Both the position numbers and the translations under genes were made by a program. From Lepidodermella squamata (lineage: Eukaryota > Gastrotricha): 64,000 nucleotides of DNA. Positions 11,880 to 25,118 of the stretch are shown here, one piece after another; within the stretch, counting starts at the first letter, position 1, and every line of letters begins with the position of its first letter. The stretch is taken from NCBI GenBank assembly GCA_047495785.1, contig JBLDXI010000063.1, positions 62,001 through 126,000 on the forward strand. The letters are read 5' to 3'. A model generated the notes under the pieces. That model had not been told where the DNA came from. It saw only the letters and a list, made by a program, of their open reading frames with translations, and did no database searches.

Positions 11880-13581
11880 TGAGCATATAAACGCTGTCTA
11901 TTGGTATGAGGCAGGAACATGCAACGCAAACAAATAGCAAATAGTATTACACATCTAACATCTAGAATCTTGAGAGTATGGGATTTATGAAAAGGCACAA
12001 GGCATAAATTGCGGTTCAATCGATAATCGAGTCCTGAAGCCTGAAGCCTAAATTTCCGCGATTAGCAAATAGTGGAATGCCGGAGAGGCCTGTTTCGTTG
12101 ATAGGTGGGTTGGCGAAAGGTTTGAGATAGGATTGCGGACTACGGACTACGTCAGGCCAAGCACTTCATTCCACGGAGATGTGATGCGGGGAAACTGAAA
12201 AAGTGGGCGGCAAAGAATTGCTTCAAATTGAATGCGACATATATTATGTTAATAATCCTCAAATTCAATCGAGAAAAATTGTTGCGCACGTTTTCAAACA
12301 TAAAATTAATAGTTTTTTAGTTTTTCATCGCTGAGTCATCTCTTGGGCGTTTTCTGTCGCGGGACAAACGTGAGGTTCTTTGGAGTTTTTTGCTTCAGCT
12401 GCCTAGGCTCGGGGTCTGTTTTCTGTTTCTAGATGTATGTCTGGTGCGTGAAGTCTGTTACATCATGAAATCCTTCTCCTACCTGTGAAAATTGCGAAAG
12501 AAAGAAGTCAAATATACCTCTTTCTTCTGGCTAAGTCTATATCCTATCAACCCGAAAGTCAGCAAGCTCCCAACCCTCAAACCTCACCCATTATTGTGGA
12601 TGGATGGATATACCTGAGTTTTCATCCCATTTCCTTGCACTTGCGGCCTGGAAATTTTACTGATGTCTGTAGTCTGTACCTGTAGTCTGTAGTCTATTTG
12701 GATCTATTTTTTGGATACTTGCATGTTGCATGAGAGATGATGGCGAAGCCTTGCGTTTTAGCCTCATCATTTATCGTTTATCAAGCATCAATATGTGCTT
12801 CGGGATTGAGCTGCTCCAATCCAAATACGTTTCAGTGTCCCAGATATTATCTTAGCAACGTCGAACCTTGTTCAACGTTCAATTGGACTTATACGGAAAA
12901 AGCGGTTGTAGCAGGCCGCGGGCCCCCGAATATAGATATTCTTATAATAGAAACGCCAAACTTGTGCAGACCTTTGCGCCCACTACTGACTCTTTTCATA
13001 CGAAAAGCTCATTGAAGTTCAGTTAATTTCCATATGAAACATGATTGCTTCTCATGTACCTTCTTGAGCTTTATCCTCGCAATTGTATTATTTTGTTCAG
13101 TGCATTTTGAACTCGGAGACAATAGAGTGACGCGCCAAATTTCGTCGATATTAGATAGCGTTCACTGAAACCATTTTGCTTCTATTTATAGTGTTTCCAT
13201 ATAATATGTTTCCCCAATTTTAATTCTCATTAAATCATGAGTTGAATCCGCATGCTTATGTCTTTTTGCGATCTAATTATTCTTCGATCCAAGTGTTCTT
13301 GATGCTTTAATGCGTTAATGCTTCAGCTTTAAAGGTCTACAAAAAAATATCTTTGCAATCTTTACATTGCTTATATTCATAATTTGAACCTTCAATCGGA
13401 CTACTTTCAAGATATAAAGTAGGTTAAAAATCGTGTAAGTAGCTATAGTTAGGTGTTTTCCGCTCGTGGGCTATATTTTGTCCTTCTGTTATCAGTCCGT
13501 TTTGGGAAGCCGACAAACTTATTGCTGTTATCTGTTATTTCCTTTATCTCTATAATGTTTTTTTGTTATCATTTTGATTAG
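11880..13581. other. Divergent intergenic region between ENTPD and ATP13A
   Basis: 1.7 kb AT-rich stretch between divergently transcribed genes, expected to contain both promoters and possibly a non-coding first exon of the ATPase. A small imperfect repeat of TGTAGTC-type words sits at about 12664-12698. The longest open frame (12737-13015) has no recognisable domain and is not called. Confidence 0.5.
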
Positions 13582-13584
13582 GGA

Positions 13585-16500
13585 ATGCGAAATAGTCCCG
13601 ACGGGATTCGCGAGGTGATTTATTTCGCACCAATATGGTACCGCCAGTTTGTGGCATTTCTTCTCTCCGTGTTGACTCTCGGACTCTTCTATCTGGTTGC
13701 CTACGTCGCTAAGAGGACACTTTGGATTAGGCTGACATGCCGCCAATGCATCATTAGAGGCGAGGCGCGATATGTTATCGTGCGCGACGACCGCGATAAC
13801 GAACATGTGGCCGCGCTAGAGATCATATCGCACGATGGCCTCGTACTCGCGCCGCAATCGGACTCGTTCAACCTGAACCTATCGTTCAAACGCTCGAACT
13901 CGAATGCGCAACCGCGAGGTTCGGCGGCGAACAATCTGTTCGAGTCAAAGTACCTGACACCTAGTCTACGGCTGAATGGCCAAACTTACGGCTGGGATAA
14001 TGCGAAAGGCGCATTTCTGCCTGCCTCTTTCAAATCACCGCAGATCGGTAGCGAGCATTCGACGCCAAATATTGTGCTGTCAGAAAAGGCGATTTTAAAT
14101 GCGGAAAAGGACGATCAAATGACGTGTTTCGGCTTCGCGAAAATTCCTGCGCGTGAGCGGGCGTTAGTAGCCGGCTATTTCTTAACTGTCGGTCTGTTGT
14201 GGCTGGTCTTCTACTGGCGGCCATCGTGGCGTTTGTACCTAACGCACCACCCGTCGACTCTACTGAAAGCGGACTGCATATTGCTGACTGACTTGTACAA
14301 ACGAACTTGGGTTCGTCCGGTGAGATTTGTCAGTCGCGACGGTGTCAACGTAAAGCCGGTCGACCGCGACGTATCCTCGCGTTATTTCACATACCGCCCG
14401 GCGGCTCAAGCGTCCGTTCTTCGCTATATAACCGTGCAGAAATTGCGATATTTTTGGAGCCCAGAACGGCAGCAATTTGAAAAATACGAAGGTCTACTCG
14501 GAGAGTCGCCCACTTTTCTCAGTCTGCACTCTTGTAAAGGTAAGGGGCGATACAGAAATTTGAATTAATGATGGAAATGAAATGATGTTAAATATGAGAT
14601 AACATTTAAACTGAAGAGGAGAAAATAATTGAATTCGCCGGTTCCTGAAGGAAATTTCGTCAACTTTTTGTTTGATATTTCGTCCTTTGAGATTGCCTTG
14701 AGATTCAATTTAATTTTGTAAGCTCAGACGTGGCTCACTTCTTGAATAAGGGAATTAACACAGTTGACACTTCTACCCGTTTTTTTATCTTTACTTCAAT
14801 GGAAGCCGCTTAGACTAAGTACACAAAGTTGGTATATTTACCTTGGCAATTTATTTGTTTTACTGTTAAGTCTTACTGTTAAACGATTGTAAGGAATAGA
14901 GTGTTGGAAGTTCGCTTTTCGGAATCGACATTCATAAGGGGGAGAATGCTTCATTTGACAAGAAAATTCTCTGCAGTTAGCCGTTCAGTTTTTATGTTTC
15001 CGACTGTTGGAGGTTGTGATGAAGACTGAATTTTGAGCCAAATAAAAGAAAAGAATTTGACATTATTGCGAATATCATATTAATCAGACATGGAGGCGCC
15101 GAGTTCTTGATTCATTCAGAAATATTAAGTTGTTTTGTAATGATTGGCAGCAAACTATTTTAGTCGAGTCATTCGAATTCAAAAGCTCATAATGATCAGA
15201 TTTGCTGAGAAAATTGGCTTCACAGTTAATTATTGAAATGATTAGAATATTAAAAAGTCTCGCGAAACCTTTATTCGATATGAATAACTAATGGCCGATT
15301 AGGGTATACTGTAAACATCGTTGAACTAAACCATCGAACCACTTTCGGTTTGAGTAGAGCTCTGATTCGGAAATTTAATTTAATTTGATTTAACACCGAA
15401 GTAACTTATGATTGTTTGTGCTAGGTCTTTCGCACGACGAGTCGTCGGACCGGCGCGTGCTGGCCGGGTCGAACTCGATCCACGTGCGCATCACGCCCGT
15501 GCTGACAATCATTTTCCGCGAAATCCTCTCGCCGTTCTACATGTTCCAGATCTTCTCGTGCACGCTGTGGTTCTGCGACCAGTACTACATCTTCGCGTCC
15601 TGCATCGTGCTCATGTCGTCCATCTCCGTCATCTGGACCGTGTACCTGACGCGCAACAACGAGCGGGCCCTCCGCCGCACCGTGCACGCCGCGCAGCCGG
15701 TCACGGTGTGCCGGCCCGACGGCACCGAGGAGGACATCATGCCGGACCAGCTGACGCCCGGCGACGTCATCGTCATCCCGCGCCACGGCACCGTCATGCA
15801 GTGCGACGCTGTGCTCCAGTGCGGCAACTGCATCGTCAACGAGGCCATGTTGACAGGTAAAACAACATAAATAATATCTAAAATATTACACTTTAGGAAG
15901 AAGGAGCTCCATCCTTTTGTTGGGAGTTTGAAAAAAATCGATTTGTTGATTTTATTTGCTGAAAAATAACTGGGCCGTGGATTATAGGAGGATAGCGGAA
16001 AATCAGCTTAATTATTCATAATTCTTGAAGAGTCTTGTCGCTGCATGCAAATATTTGGAATTTATTGCTGCATCATTTTTTACATAGATGCAAAACTTGC
16101 ACGACTCGCAATGACCCATGTTTAGCTTCCAGGTTACTGGCAGAGACCAGATTCAAGAGTCGGCTGAAAATTTATGTCATTAGTGTGACAAATTATTGAG
16201 AAATACTTGGAAATTGAGGATTTCCTTCTGAAAAATCAGAAAATTTTGTTCAGGTTTTGAAAATTTTACAGGGAATGCCATTGGTGCATGTTTTGCCGCT
16301 GTTTTTTTTATCAGATATTGTTACCTGAAACTGGGATAAAAACAAGGCGAATTTGAAAAATGAAAAAGTTGCCCGTTTTCAGCCAAATATGAATTTCTGA
16401 GAAAATGAATTTTACCTCAAAATCTCTCGAACGTTTTGATGTTAAGTATCGGTGTGAAAGCAATTTAAAAAATAATGAATTCTTAATACAGAGGCAATTT

Positions 16501-19500
16501 TCATCACTGCAGTCTGTTGTCGAATGGAGAGGTTGGAACTCATTCGTTCGAGTTCCAAGACATATCAATTTGCCTTTAAAAAGGGGTTGTTACAGTAATT
16601 AGACTGCAAATTTACCTGCAAATCGTTAAGTTTGAGGCGTAAGTAATGCTATTTCTTTGCTATTTATTTTCGCAGAGTAATGAAATGTTGATGATTTCAA
16701 ATGGGAGAACGCAATATTCCAAATCGTGCATTTTTGGAAACATTATAATAATTTTTTTTAGAATAATATTCAATTGCAATTCGTTGAAATTCTCATAACA
16801 ACGCTTTTTCCGCTCTTTTTCCATTCGTTTACGCCTCTAAAATGTTGAGAACTGATGCACGGAAGAGTTTGAAATTCATAAGAAAAGTTGAATTTTCCAA
16901 ATTAGGATGTTGTTTTTCTAAGAAAATGCTAATTTGTCAATTTTTTGTATCGTAGGTGAATCTGTCCCGGTGACAAAAACTGCCCTGCCAGCCGTGCGCA
17001 ACTCGGCCGAAGACCAGCAGCTGCACGTGAAGCTGCACGAACGGCACGTGCTGTTCTGCGGCACGCGCGTCATCCAGACCAAGTACTTCGCGAACAAGTC
17101 GGTGCGGGCCGTCGTGCTGTCGACGGGCTTCATGACGGCGAAGGGCGAGCTCATCCGCTCGATCCTCTTCCCGAAGCCCATGGACTTCAAGTTCGTCGTC
17201 GACGCGATGAAGTTCGTGGGGCTGCTCGCCGGCATCGCCATGATCGGCCTCGTCTACTCGCTCGTGCTGCGGCTGTCCCGCGGCGAGTCCGCCTCGCTCA
17301 TCATCGTCCGCTGCCTCGACTTGATTACGATCGTCGTGCCACCCGCCTTGCCCATCGCCCTCTCGGTCGGCTACGCGACGGCGCAGCGGCGGCTGAAGAA
17401 GCACAAGATCTTCTGCGTGTCGCCCTCCACCATCAACGTGTGCGGCGTCGTCGACATCGTGTGCTTCGACAAGACGGGCACGCTGACGGAGGACGGGCTC
17501 GACTTCTCGCGGGTCGTGCCGTGCCAGCGCGGCCAGTTCCAGGCGCCCATCACCAGCGGCGCGTACCTGCCGGGGAAATCGCAGCTGGCGACGTGCATGG
17601 CCACGTGCCACTCGCTCGCCGTCATCGAAGGCGAGGTCACTGGCGATCCGATCGACTTGAAGATGTTCCAGGAGACCGGCTGGGAGTTGGAGGAGCCGGC
17701 TGCCAGCGCCGAGGCGGACATGGGCGACGGCCAGGCGGGCTACGAGGTGCTCACGCCGACGATTGTCCGCCCGCGCTCGTCGCAGCTCAACACGTCCGGC
17801 AGCGGCGGCGGCGGCGACACTTCGTCCATGGGTGCGTCGGCGGCTGGCGACGGCAACGGCTCGCCGACCCCGCTGCCCTTCGAGGTGGGCATCATTCGCC
17901 AGTTCCCGTTTTCGTCGTCTCTCCAGCGCATGTCCGTCATCACGAGGGTGCTTGGCGAGAAGTATTTTGCTCTCTATTTGAAAGGTAATTTTTCAGTCTT
18001 TTATTCTATAATTTTATCGGTACAAGAATGGAAGAATTTTTTTTTTTATGAAAACACACATTTTTCATTAATTTTAAATTGAAACATAAAATCGATGAGA
18101 TCTCACGGATTTTAGATTTCTCAAATTGCGAATGTCCATATCATCAAGAAATTAAGGTTGGGAATACGATTCAAATTTTCCGAATTTTATTGAAAAGTTG
18201 ACATTGAAAGCAAGAAAATGGAAAAATTCTCCGCAAACCCACGCGGAAAATGATAATACACGAGATTTTTTATTCGTCTATCGCTTTCAGGAGCTTGGTA
18301 TCCAGTTTTGTATCAAAATAGCTTGGCAATCTAGCCAAATCCTCTACTTTGAAGAAGAGTAGAGTTCATAGTTTAGTAAAAAAAATCGGTATTTTGCATA
18401 TTTCATTCCAGCTAAAATTCACTATTCGAATTTGTGGTTGTTCATTTTTCCTAAATAACATTGCTAATAATTAATTACGAATATTTTTTCGCGAATGAAC
18501 AGGCGCTCCTGAGGTTGTGGTGGCGTTGTGCCAGCCGCACACGGTGCCGCGCGACTTCAGCGCCGAACTGGTGCAGTACACGCAGCAGGGCTACCGCGTG
18601 CTCGGCCTCGCCTGCAAGTACCTGCCCGGCATGAGCTACGCGAAGACGCAGCGCGTCGAACGGCAGCAGGTCGAGAACGGGCTCGAGTTCCTCGGCCTGC
18701 TCATCATGGAGAACCGGCTGAAGCCGCAGACGGCGCCCGTCATCGCCAAGCTGCGCGACGCCAACCTGCGCTGTCTCATGGTCACGGGCGACAACACGCT
18801 GACGGCGCTCAGTGTCGCACGCGACTGCGGCCTCATCGACGACGCTGACCAGGTAAGCAAATCACCGAGTTTCAACTCGTCTATTACGGCTGAAATTACG
18901 TTATCCTTCGAAATATTCTACGCAAAAAACTGCAAAATGACAAAAAAATTTGATATTTTTAAGGCGAGGTTTAGCGTGTAAATTTGGTAATTTTATGCGT
19001 AATTTGGTGCCATTTTGGAGTGAATTTATGGTCTTTGTTTTGTAAATTCGCACCTTCATGAATTCGCTTGATTCAAACCAAGCAAAAATAATTCGAACAA
19101 AATAGTCCTCCGAAAATACATGAATTTGCGTTGTTTTATTCCGGAGCAACGGGATACATCTTTTTCAACAACGATGTGATTTAATCGAATATTCAGCTTT
19201 TCATTACATGTTTTGACCCCTATTCCGGCCTTTCAATTCAGTTATTTTTATTTTCAAAGCGCTCATTTCGAGCTGATGCTGTGAAAATTGGCCCAAAATC
19301 GAAGTGGGGCGATAAAATGAGAGAAGAGTTTAAATCAAATTCGAACTGAGGTTAAAATGTTTATAAATTACATTTCACCTCGTTTTCTCACTTGTTGGCT
19401 TCGTTCCGAGCAACTCGAGATATCTTCGCATAAATTAATTCTTAATGAGATATTTATCGATTTGCACTTCATTTCGCAAAGATATCGGAATGAATTTTAA

Positions 19501-22500
19501 CGGCTGATTTTAAGAGGCGCTTTTCCAGAAAATTTGAGCCGCTTTGCTCAGTTGCTCAAAATCGGAGAGATGAATAGAATTTTCATGGTAAAATTTGATA
19601 GAATCGTTAAAATTCAAGTCAGCTTCGAGTAAATTCAGAAAACTCATTTAATGCGAATAAAAGCTCTTACATTATCGATTTGTACTATAATTTGCTTGTG
19701 ATTCATTTTCTCAGGTGATACTGGTGAATGCCCAACCGCCGGCGGCCAACGACCCGAACTCGCAGCCAAGCATCGAGTTCGTGCTGACGCCGGACGTGTC
19801 GAGCCGGCGGACGCAGCGGCTGAAGACGCTGGTCACGGCCGACCCGGGCATCGACGAGACGGGCGTCATGGTCGAGTGCGGCGGTAGCCAGGCGAACGGC
19901 GCCTCGCAGAACGTGCACTTCGCGATGACGGGCAAGACGTGGTCGGTGGTGCGCGAGCACTTCCCCGAGTACGTGCCGCGCCTCGTCGTCCGCGGCACCG
20001 TGTTCGCGCGCTTCACGCCCACGCAGAAGCAGCAGCTCATCGAGTCGCTGCAGGACCTCGGCTACTACGTGGCGATGTGCGGCGACGGCGCCAACGACTG
20101 CGGCGCGCTCAAGACGGCCCACGCCGGCATCTCGCTGTCGGAGGCGGAGGCGAGCGTCGCCAGCCCGTTCACGTCGCAGAACGCCAACATCGAGTGCGTG
20201 CCGACGGTGATCCGCGAGGGCCGCGCCGCGCTCGTCACGTCGTCGGGCGTGTTCCGCTTCATGGTCTCGTACTCGCTGATCCAGTTCACGACCACGTGCC
20301 TGCTCTACTACATCGGCGCGAACCTCTCCGACTGGGAGTTTCTCTACATCGACTTGATCGTGCTGACGTCGCTCGGCTTCACGTTCACGCTCACCGAGGC
20401 GTACCCGAGCCTCGTGCCCGACCGCCCGCCGCAGTCGCTCATCGCCCTTAAACCCGTTGTGTCGCTCGTCGTCTATCTGCTCATCAACCTCTCGTTCCAG
20501 GTAGCAACTACGCAATACATTTCACGTAGTAAAAATCACGGTTGTACCCCTATGGGAGGGTCGCAAAATGGCATTATTTGAATTCTTTCCATGACCCTGG
20601 CTTGAATAATTTGGACAAAATTTGACCACTAGATAGGCTTCACTTACCTGCATCTACTTGCGAAATTTCATGTTATCATCGTCGAATTTCGAAATTCCAC
20701 ACCCTTTTGAATACCTCGAAAAATCCCGAAAAAATATCGCTGAAATATCGATTTCTGTTATTGAAAAATGATAAATACATCCAGCGGTTGGAAATATCAA
20801 AATTTAGTGCATTCCGAGATGAAACTGAAAAGAATGTAATTAGATTCTTGGAGGCAACATTCAAAGTTGCATTCCTCTAACGGAGACAGAAATGCACCAA
20901 ATCGGCGGAACTGTGGGGTCATGGGCGAGTCATGGGGTTCATGAATAAAAGACGAGTAATTTGGGAAATTTCGCACATTTATCCACACACTCCCCAAATC
21001 AGTAAACTGCGAATAAAGTTGAATTTTGCAGAATGGGGTTTGGGGCACAAGACCGAAAGACGAGAAATTTCGCAAATTTATCCACACAACTCCCCAGATT
21101 TCAAATCAGTTGAATTTTTCGGCCATTTAGTAAATTGAATTTAGCACAGAAAACCAATTTTTTTAAAATTAGCGAATTGATGTTACTAGTAAAGCCTGAG
21201 AATTAGTTATTTGTTCTCGCAGTTTTGCTAATGATTTTCACCGAGAAATGTTGGATGAAGTTTATTTCATATGTTGATGATGATATGTTTTGTTGCAGGT
21301 GTTGGCGTTCAAGTTCGTGCAGCAGCAGCCGTGGTACCTGGTGCTGAAGAAGGCGAACATAAACGACCGGGACTTCTACTGCTTCGAGAACTACTCGGTG
21401 TTCTGCGTGTCCATCTTCCAGTACGTGTCGATGGCGATCGTGCTGTCGAAGGGCCCGCCGTTCCGCAAGCTCATGTTCACCAACTGGCTGTTCGTGCTGA
21501 ACCTGCTCGGCGTCATCGCCCTCAACAGCGTCGTCGTGCTGTCGCCGCCGCGCATCATCGAGGACGGCCTGCAGATCATGCTGCCGCCCTCCATGGAGTT
21601 CCGCGCCTGCATCCTCGGCATCGCCCTGCTCAACTTCCTCGTGTGCCTCACCGTCGAGGCCGCCGTCATCGAGGCGGCGTGGCCGTCTCGCCTGTTCGCC
21701 TGCCTGTGTCGTCGCGGCCGCGGCCACGGCGCCGGCTCTGGCAACAGCAGGTACGCTGGGGTGAAACGCTCCAGTGCGCCTCCTGGCGTCAACGGCAAGT
21801 ACGGCGGTGATCGTTCGCGAACAGTCTCCGAGGCGTGGACGCAGAGCAACGGCTTTGGTTAGTAGTTTGTTTTGTTTGCATTTTTTAAAATATTGAAAAA
21901 TGCGTTGTTAAGATAGCCATTTTGCTGTCTTTGCTCGTATTTTGTGGAGTGGTATATGATTTTCGTAGCTCGCCAATCAGAGTGGTTGAATACATCGAAC
22001 CGAAAGTGAATTTTGTAAGAAATTCTTATATTTCGAAGTCTCAAATCGACACTATATTATTTGGGTATAGGAACAATTTAATCACGATCGATTTGAGACA
22101 TTTTCAGCTGTTTACTTGGCTTGCTGAGCTACATACTAAACTAAAATTAGTCATGTACATTTTCGATTGCCTAAATTTAGGGTTTCAGCACTAAATTAAT
22201 GAATCCGTTATCATAGAATATAGTTCGATAGAATATATTTCGATTTTCGATTTTGAAATTAAACTATCGGCTGTCTAGAAAGCAGACTTTCTTAAGGATT
22301 CTATATTTATACTATCTATTAAGAAATGAAAATTCTTCGTGAGAAATCGCAAAAATTTATTGCTGAAACTTCAACTTTGGCGTTTCAAATATTCAAAATC
22401 CTTTTAATCAGTTTGAAAATGGCATCATTTGAAACTCTGTATTGGCCAAGTTTCATGAAAATTCCTCGAATCTCGAGATTATTTTAAATATCTTAATGGG

Positions 22501-23075
22501 CTTTTACATATACTTGAAAGCCAAAATGTCCCAGTCGCTTCGAGATCGAGATCTCGTGTCGACTCGTTGAATTATTGATTAATTTGATCCCTTGTTAATT
22601 TGTTGTGTCTCTTTTTCTAGGCCAAGCCCAGACGACAACTAGCGAAGGCGTGACGACGATCCGTTTCCGCCAGGCCTCGCAAAACGGCTCGACAACGACG
22701 GCAGCTAACGGCGGCGACGGGGTCGGCAACGGCAAGGGCGGGCGCGGGACGTCTCGCTCGCCGGCCACGCACCACCAGGTGATCGCGCAGCAGCTGGCGC
22801 GGCACCCCGAGTGGCCGCCCGTGCAGGCCGCCACGGACCTGCGCTTCCTGCAGGACGTGTTCACGGCGCCGCTGCCGTCGGTCGCCACCATGGAGCGCGA
22901 GCTGCACGACCAGGAAGACGACGACGACGACGACAATGACGAGTCGCCGATCCTCAACGGCGGCAACGGCGTGGACAATGCCGCTGCGCCGCCCGTTGAA
23001 AACAATAACATTAACATTAGTCATAAAAACTCGGTTAGCCGCGAGCCTTCAGATCACAAAGGCCCGCTTCCCTAG
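13585..23075 (+). CDS. ATP13A2: P5B-type cation-transporting ATPase (ATP13A2/ATP13A3 family)
   Basis: Endolysosomal P5B pump; characterised members export polyamines from late endosomes. Seven exons join in phase: 13585-14539, 15425-15856, 16956-17984, 18503-18852, 19715-20500, 21299-21857 and 22621-23075, giving 1,521 residues (vertebrate members are about 1,200). Diagnostic features are the P5B membrane motif PPALP (about 591), the phosphorylation site DKTGT (Asp about 634), TGES split across exons 2 and 3, KPQTAPVI, MVTGDN, the hinge GDGAND (about 1045) and the C-terminal helices. PPALP rather than PPELP separates it from P5A. The N-terminus has the re-entrant hydrophobic stretch (FVAFLLSVLTLGLFYLVAYV). 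The extra length comes from an N-domain Gly/Ser loop, a longer N-terminus and a 150-residue tail with an Asp run. An acceptor ends 3 nt before the ATG. If exon 6 is not spliced at 21857, the protein stops there at GFG. Confidence 0.93.
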
Positions 23076-23111
23076 CATTCGCTAAATTGTCGATTATTAA
23101 ATATATATATA

Positions 23112-23117
23112 AATAAA
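23112..23117 (+). terminator. Polyadenylation signal of the P5B ATPase gene
   Basis: AATAAA lies 37 bp past the TAG at 23073-23075, a normal metazoan spacing. Confidence 0.6.
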
Positions 23118-24207
23118 CTAGTGTCTTCGCGCTTACTTGCAGATGTTGTTACAGTTTCTCCAGTCGTCGTCGTGATAAAACACATGCGATTTACCTACTA
23201 CCTATATAGCGGCAGTCAAAACAACAAAATTTTGAAATCGTTGAACATTCTCGGTCCAATTTTATACTTCGACTTACTACTATGTACACGTGCGATATCG
23301 TTGATGAGCTGTCACATGGCGCTTGACTCTTTTTTTGCACTACTCAATCTACAACAACAAAATGATAACTACACTCGCTTATAAATAAATACACATAACC
23401 AATCAATTAATTAGTCGATTAATTAATGAGTGAACTAGAGTGAGATGAATTCAACAAGTGTGTTTGATAATAACATTCGCCTCCTCCTCCTACTCGTTTT
23501 CGCGTGTCTCCTTGCTATCTATGTGTGATCATCTATTACTACTTAGCTCTATTACTTTATTGGAAAATAATTCAAATTTTTTTTGGAAAATTTTCGAAGA
23601 ATCCCGGATGTGCTTCGTATATAAATATATATATATATTTTGCATCGTTGTAAAATTCACATTCAAATAATGATGATGATACGATCGTGAATGAATGAAT
23701 GCAAGTGAATGAAATGATATTGAGAAATTCTATTGTTCTTAATTGTTATTTTTAAATCGTAAATTCCGCTACTTCTTCTTGCTATTATTCGATCGATGGA
23801 TGATACTACAAGAGAGTCGCAAGGCAGAGTCGCCGGCCACCTTCTTCGCGTGATTTCAAAATTCAAGTCAGTGATTAATCGGTTGGTTTTTTTGATTGAT
23901 TGGTTAATGCCCCAAAAACGCTGATTGAACGTAATATATGGAGAAGTTGGCGCGACTCTTCTGCTACGACGCCGTTGACCGCAGGCTTACTTATTATTGC
24001 GATGGTGTAGTACCAGTAGGCTATTCGTCGCACACGCTCATTGTGCGTCATTTTTTCTTCTGTTTTTTGCGAGGAAAATGAATGAAATACGAGACCTAAA
24101 GAACATGGCGGCTTGTTGTTGATGGGTGTTTTTTTTTACATTTTTCCGATGATGATGGCCTCGATAAATTGAGCTGAATCAATGCGTTTTCGATGACGTG
24201 TTTTTAG
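23118..24207. other. Intergenic region upstream of LTO1
   Basis: AT-rich, with TA-rich and ATGA/ATGAATGA-type simple sequence around 23627-23712. No supported gene. The acceptor tttttag ending at 24207 probably marks the 5' boundary of the LTO1 mRNA body. Confidence 0.5.
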
Positions 24208-24223
24208 GGCTATTGAGAGAAAA

Positions 24224-25035
24224 ATGATCGAAGCACAAGAAGACGACGACGGCGTGCGGTGCGACTTCGACGCTGCCGTGTGTCTGGAGGAGAAGTTCGC
24301 GAGCGAGGGCACGGCCGAGGGCCGCGAGCAGGGCCGCGTCGAGGGCGAGGTGCGCGGCGCCGTCGACGCTGTCAAGGACTGCTACTTCATCGGCGAAAAA
24401 GTACATCTCACGTCAGATAGCATTACATATAAAGGGGCTCTAAGGAGAGCCTACTTTGATATATTCCGCCAGGGTGACTTTGGTGATCAGCTGACTAGTG
24501 CTGGTCGAATTCTGAAAATTCAAAACTCATAATTTAGAGAATTGGCATTTCAAGCGTGACAAATAGTAAATAGGGTTAATAACCGTCCAACTAGCGCACT
24601 TTTTATTGCAGCATTTGAGCTTGACCATTTCTATTTTTGTGGAAAATATTTCTCAAGAGATTATTTAATGATATACCTGAATTAATATTGAAACGCACCT
24701 TGAAGATAGTTTTGCTCAATTATTTGTATACCCATTTATTTGTAGGTCGCGAGTGTTTTAGCCCGAGCTCTTCAAGCCATTGATTCTCTGCCTTCAGGTA
24801 CTTGTTTTCTGCCTGCCATAAATCGGGTGCAGGTCAATCCAGCTGTTTCTTATTTATAGAAAAGGCTGCTCAAATCGAGTCGCTGGTGTTGAAAGTGAAT
24901 GCGGCCGTGACTTCGGCCATGTCGGAGCGGTATCTCGACAATGTTCTGCAGAGTAGCCGGAATCTGGAACGGCGCCTGGCGGCTATGCTCGACCCGAACT
25001 CAGCCTCACCGTCGAAAGACAAGATGGATTTCTGA
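24224..25035 (+). CDS. LTO1: LTO1/ORAOV1 homologue (Fe-S adaptor for ABCE1 maturation)
   Basis: LTO1 works with YAE1 as an adaptor that delivers cytosolic Fe-S clusters to the ribosome-recycling factor ABCE1. Three exons (24224-24400, 24746-24797 and 24860-25035) join in phase, giving 134 residues, matching the family (about 137). The signature is the deca-GX3 motif: glycines every fourth residue at 29, 33, 37, 41 and 45, after the conserved FDAAVCLEEKF helix. The C-terminal half is helical (AAQIESLVLKVNAAV, NLERRLAAMLD). The expected C-terminal aromatic ABCE1 signal is replaced by KMDF. The tttttag acceptor is 16 nt upstream of the ATG. APLF begins only 83 nt after the stop, an operon-like layout. 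Confidence 0.82.
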
Positions 25036-25118
25036 TCTTCTAGTCAAAGCATACATTTTCTATTTTCTAGTTGTTGAATTAATATTTTGCAATAAAACTG
25101 ATCTTGTTGCATTTTCAA
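25036..25118 (+). promoter_or_regulatory. Operon-like LTO1-APLF intercistronic junction
   Basis: Within 83 nt there are a pyrimidine-rich ttttctag site (near 25070), an AATAAA (25091-25096) and, just beyond, an acceptor-like ggtag at 25121-25125 beside the APLF start. This order (stop, poly(A) signal, downstream acceptor, ATG) is what SL2-type intercistronic regions look like. There is no room for a separate promoter. Confidence 0.5.

Noticed and set aside
12737-13015. 92-codon frame with several Cys upstream of the P5B ATPase
   Set aside because: No recognised motif, no signal peptide or splice sites connecting it to the ATPase; left as intergenic.
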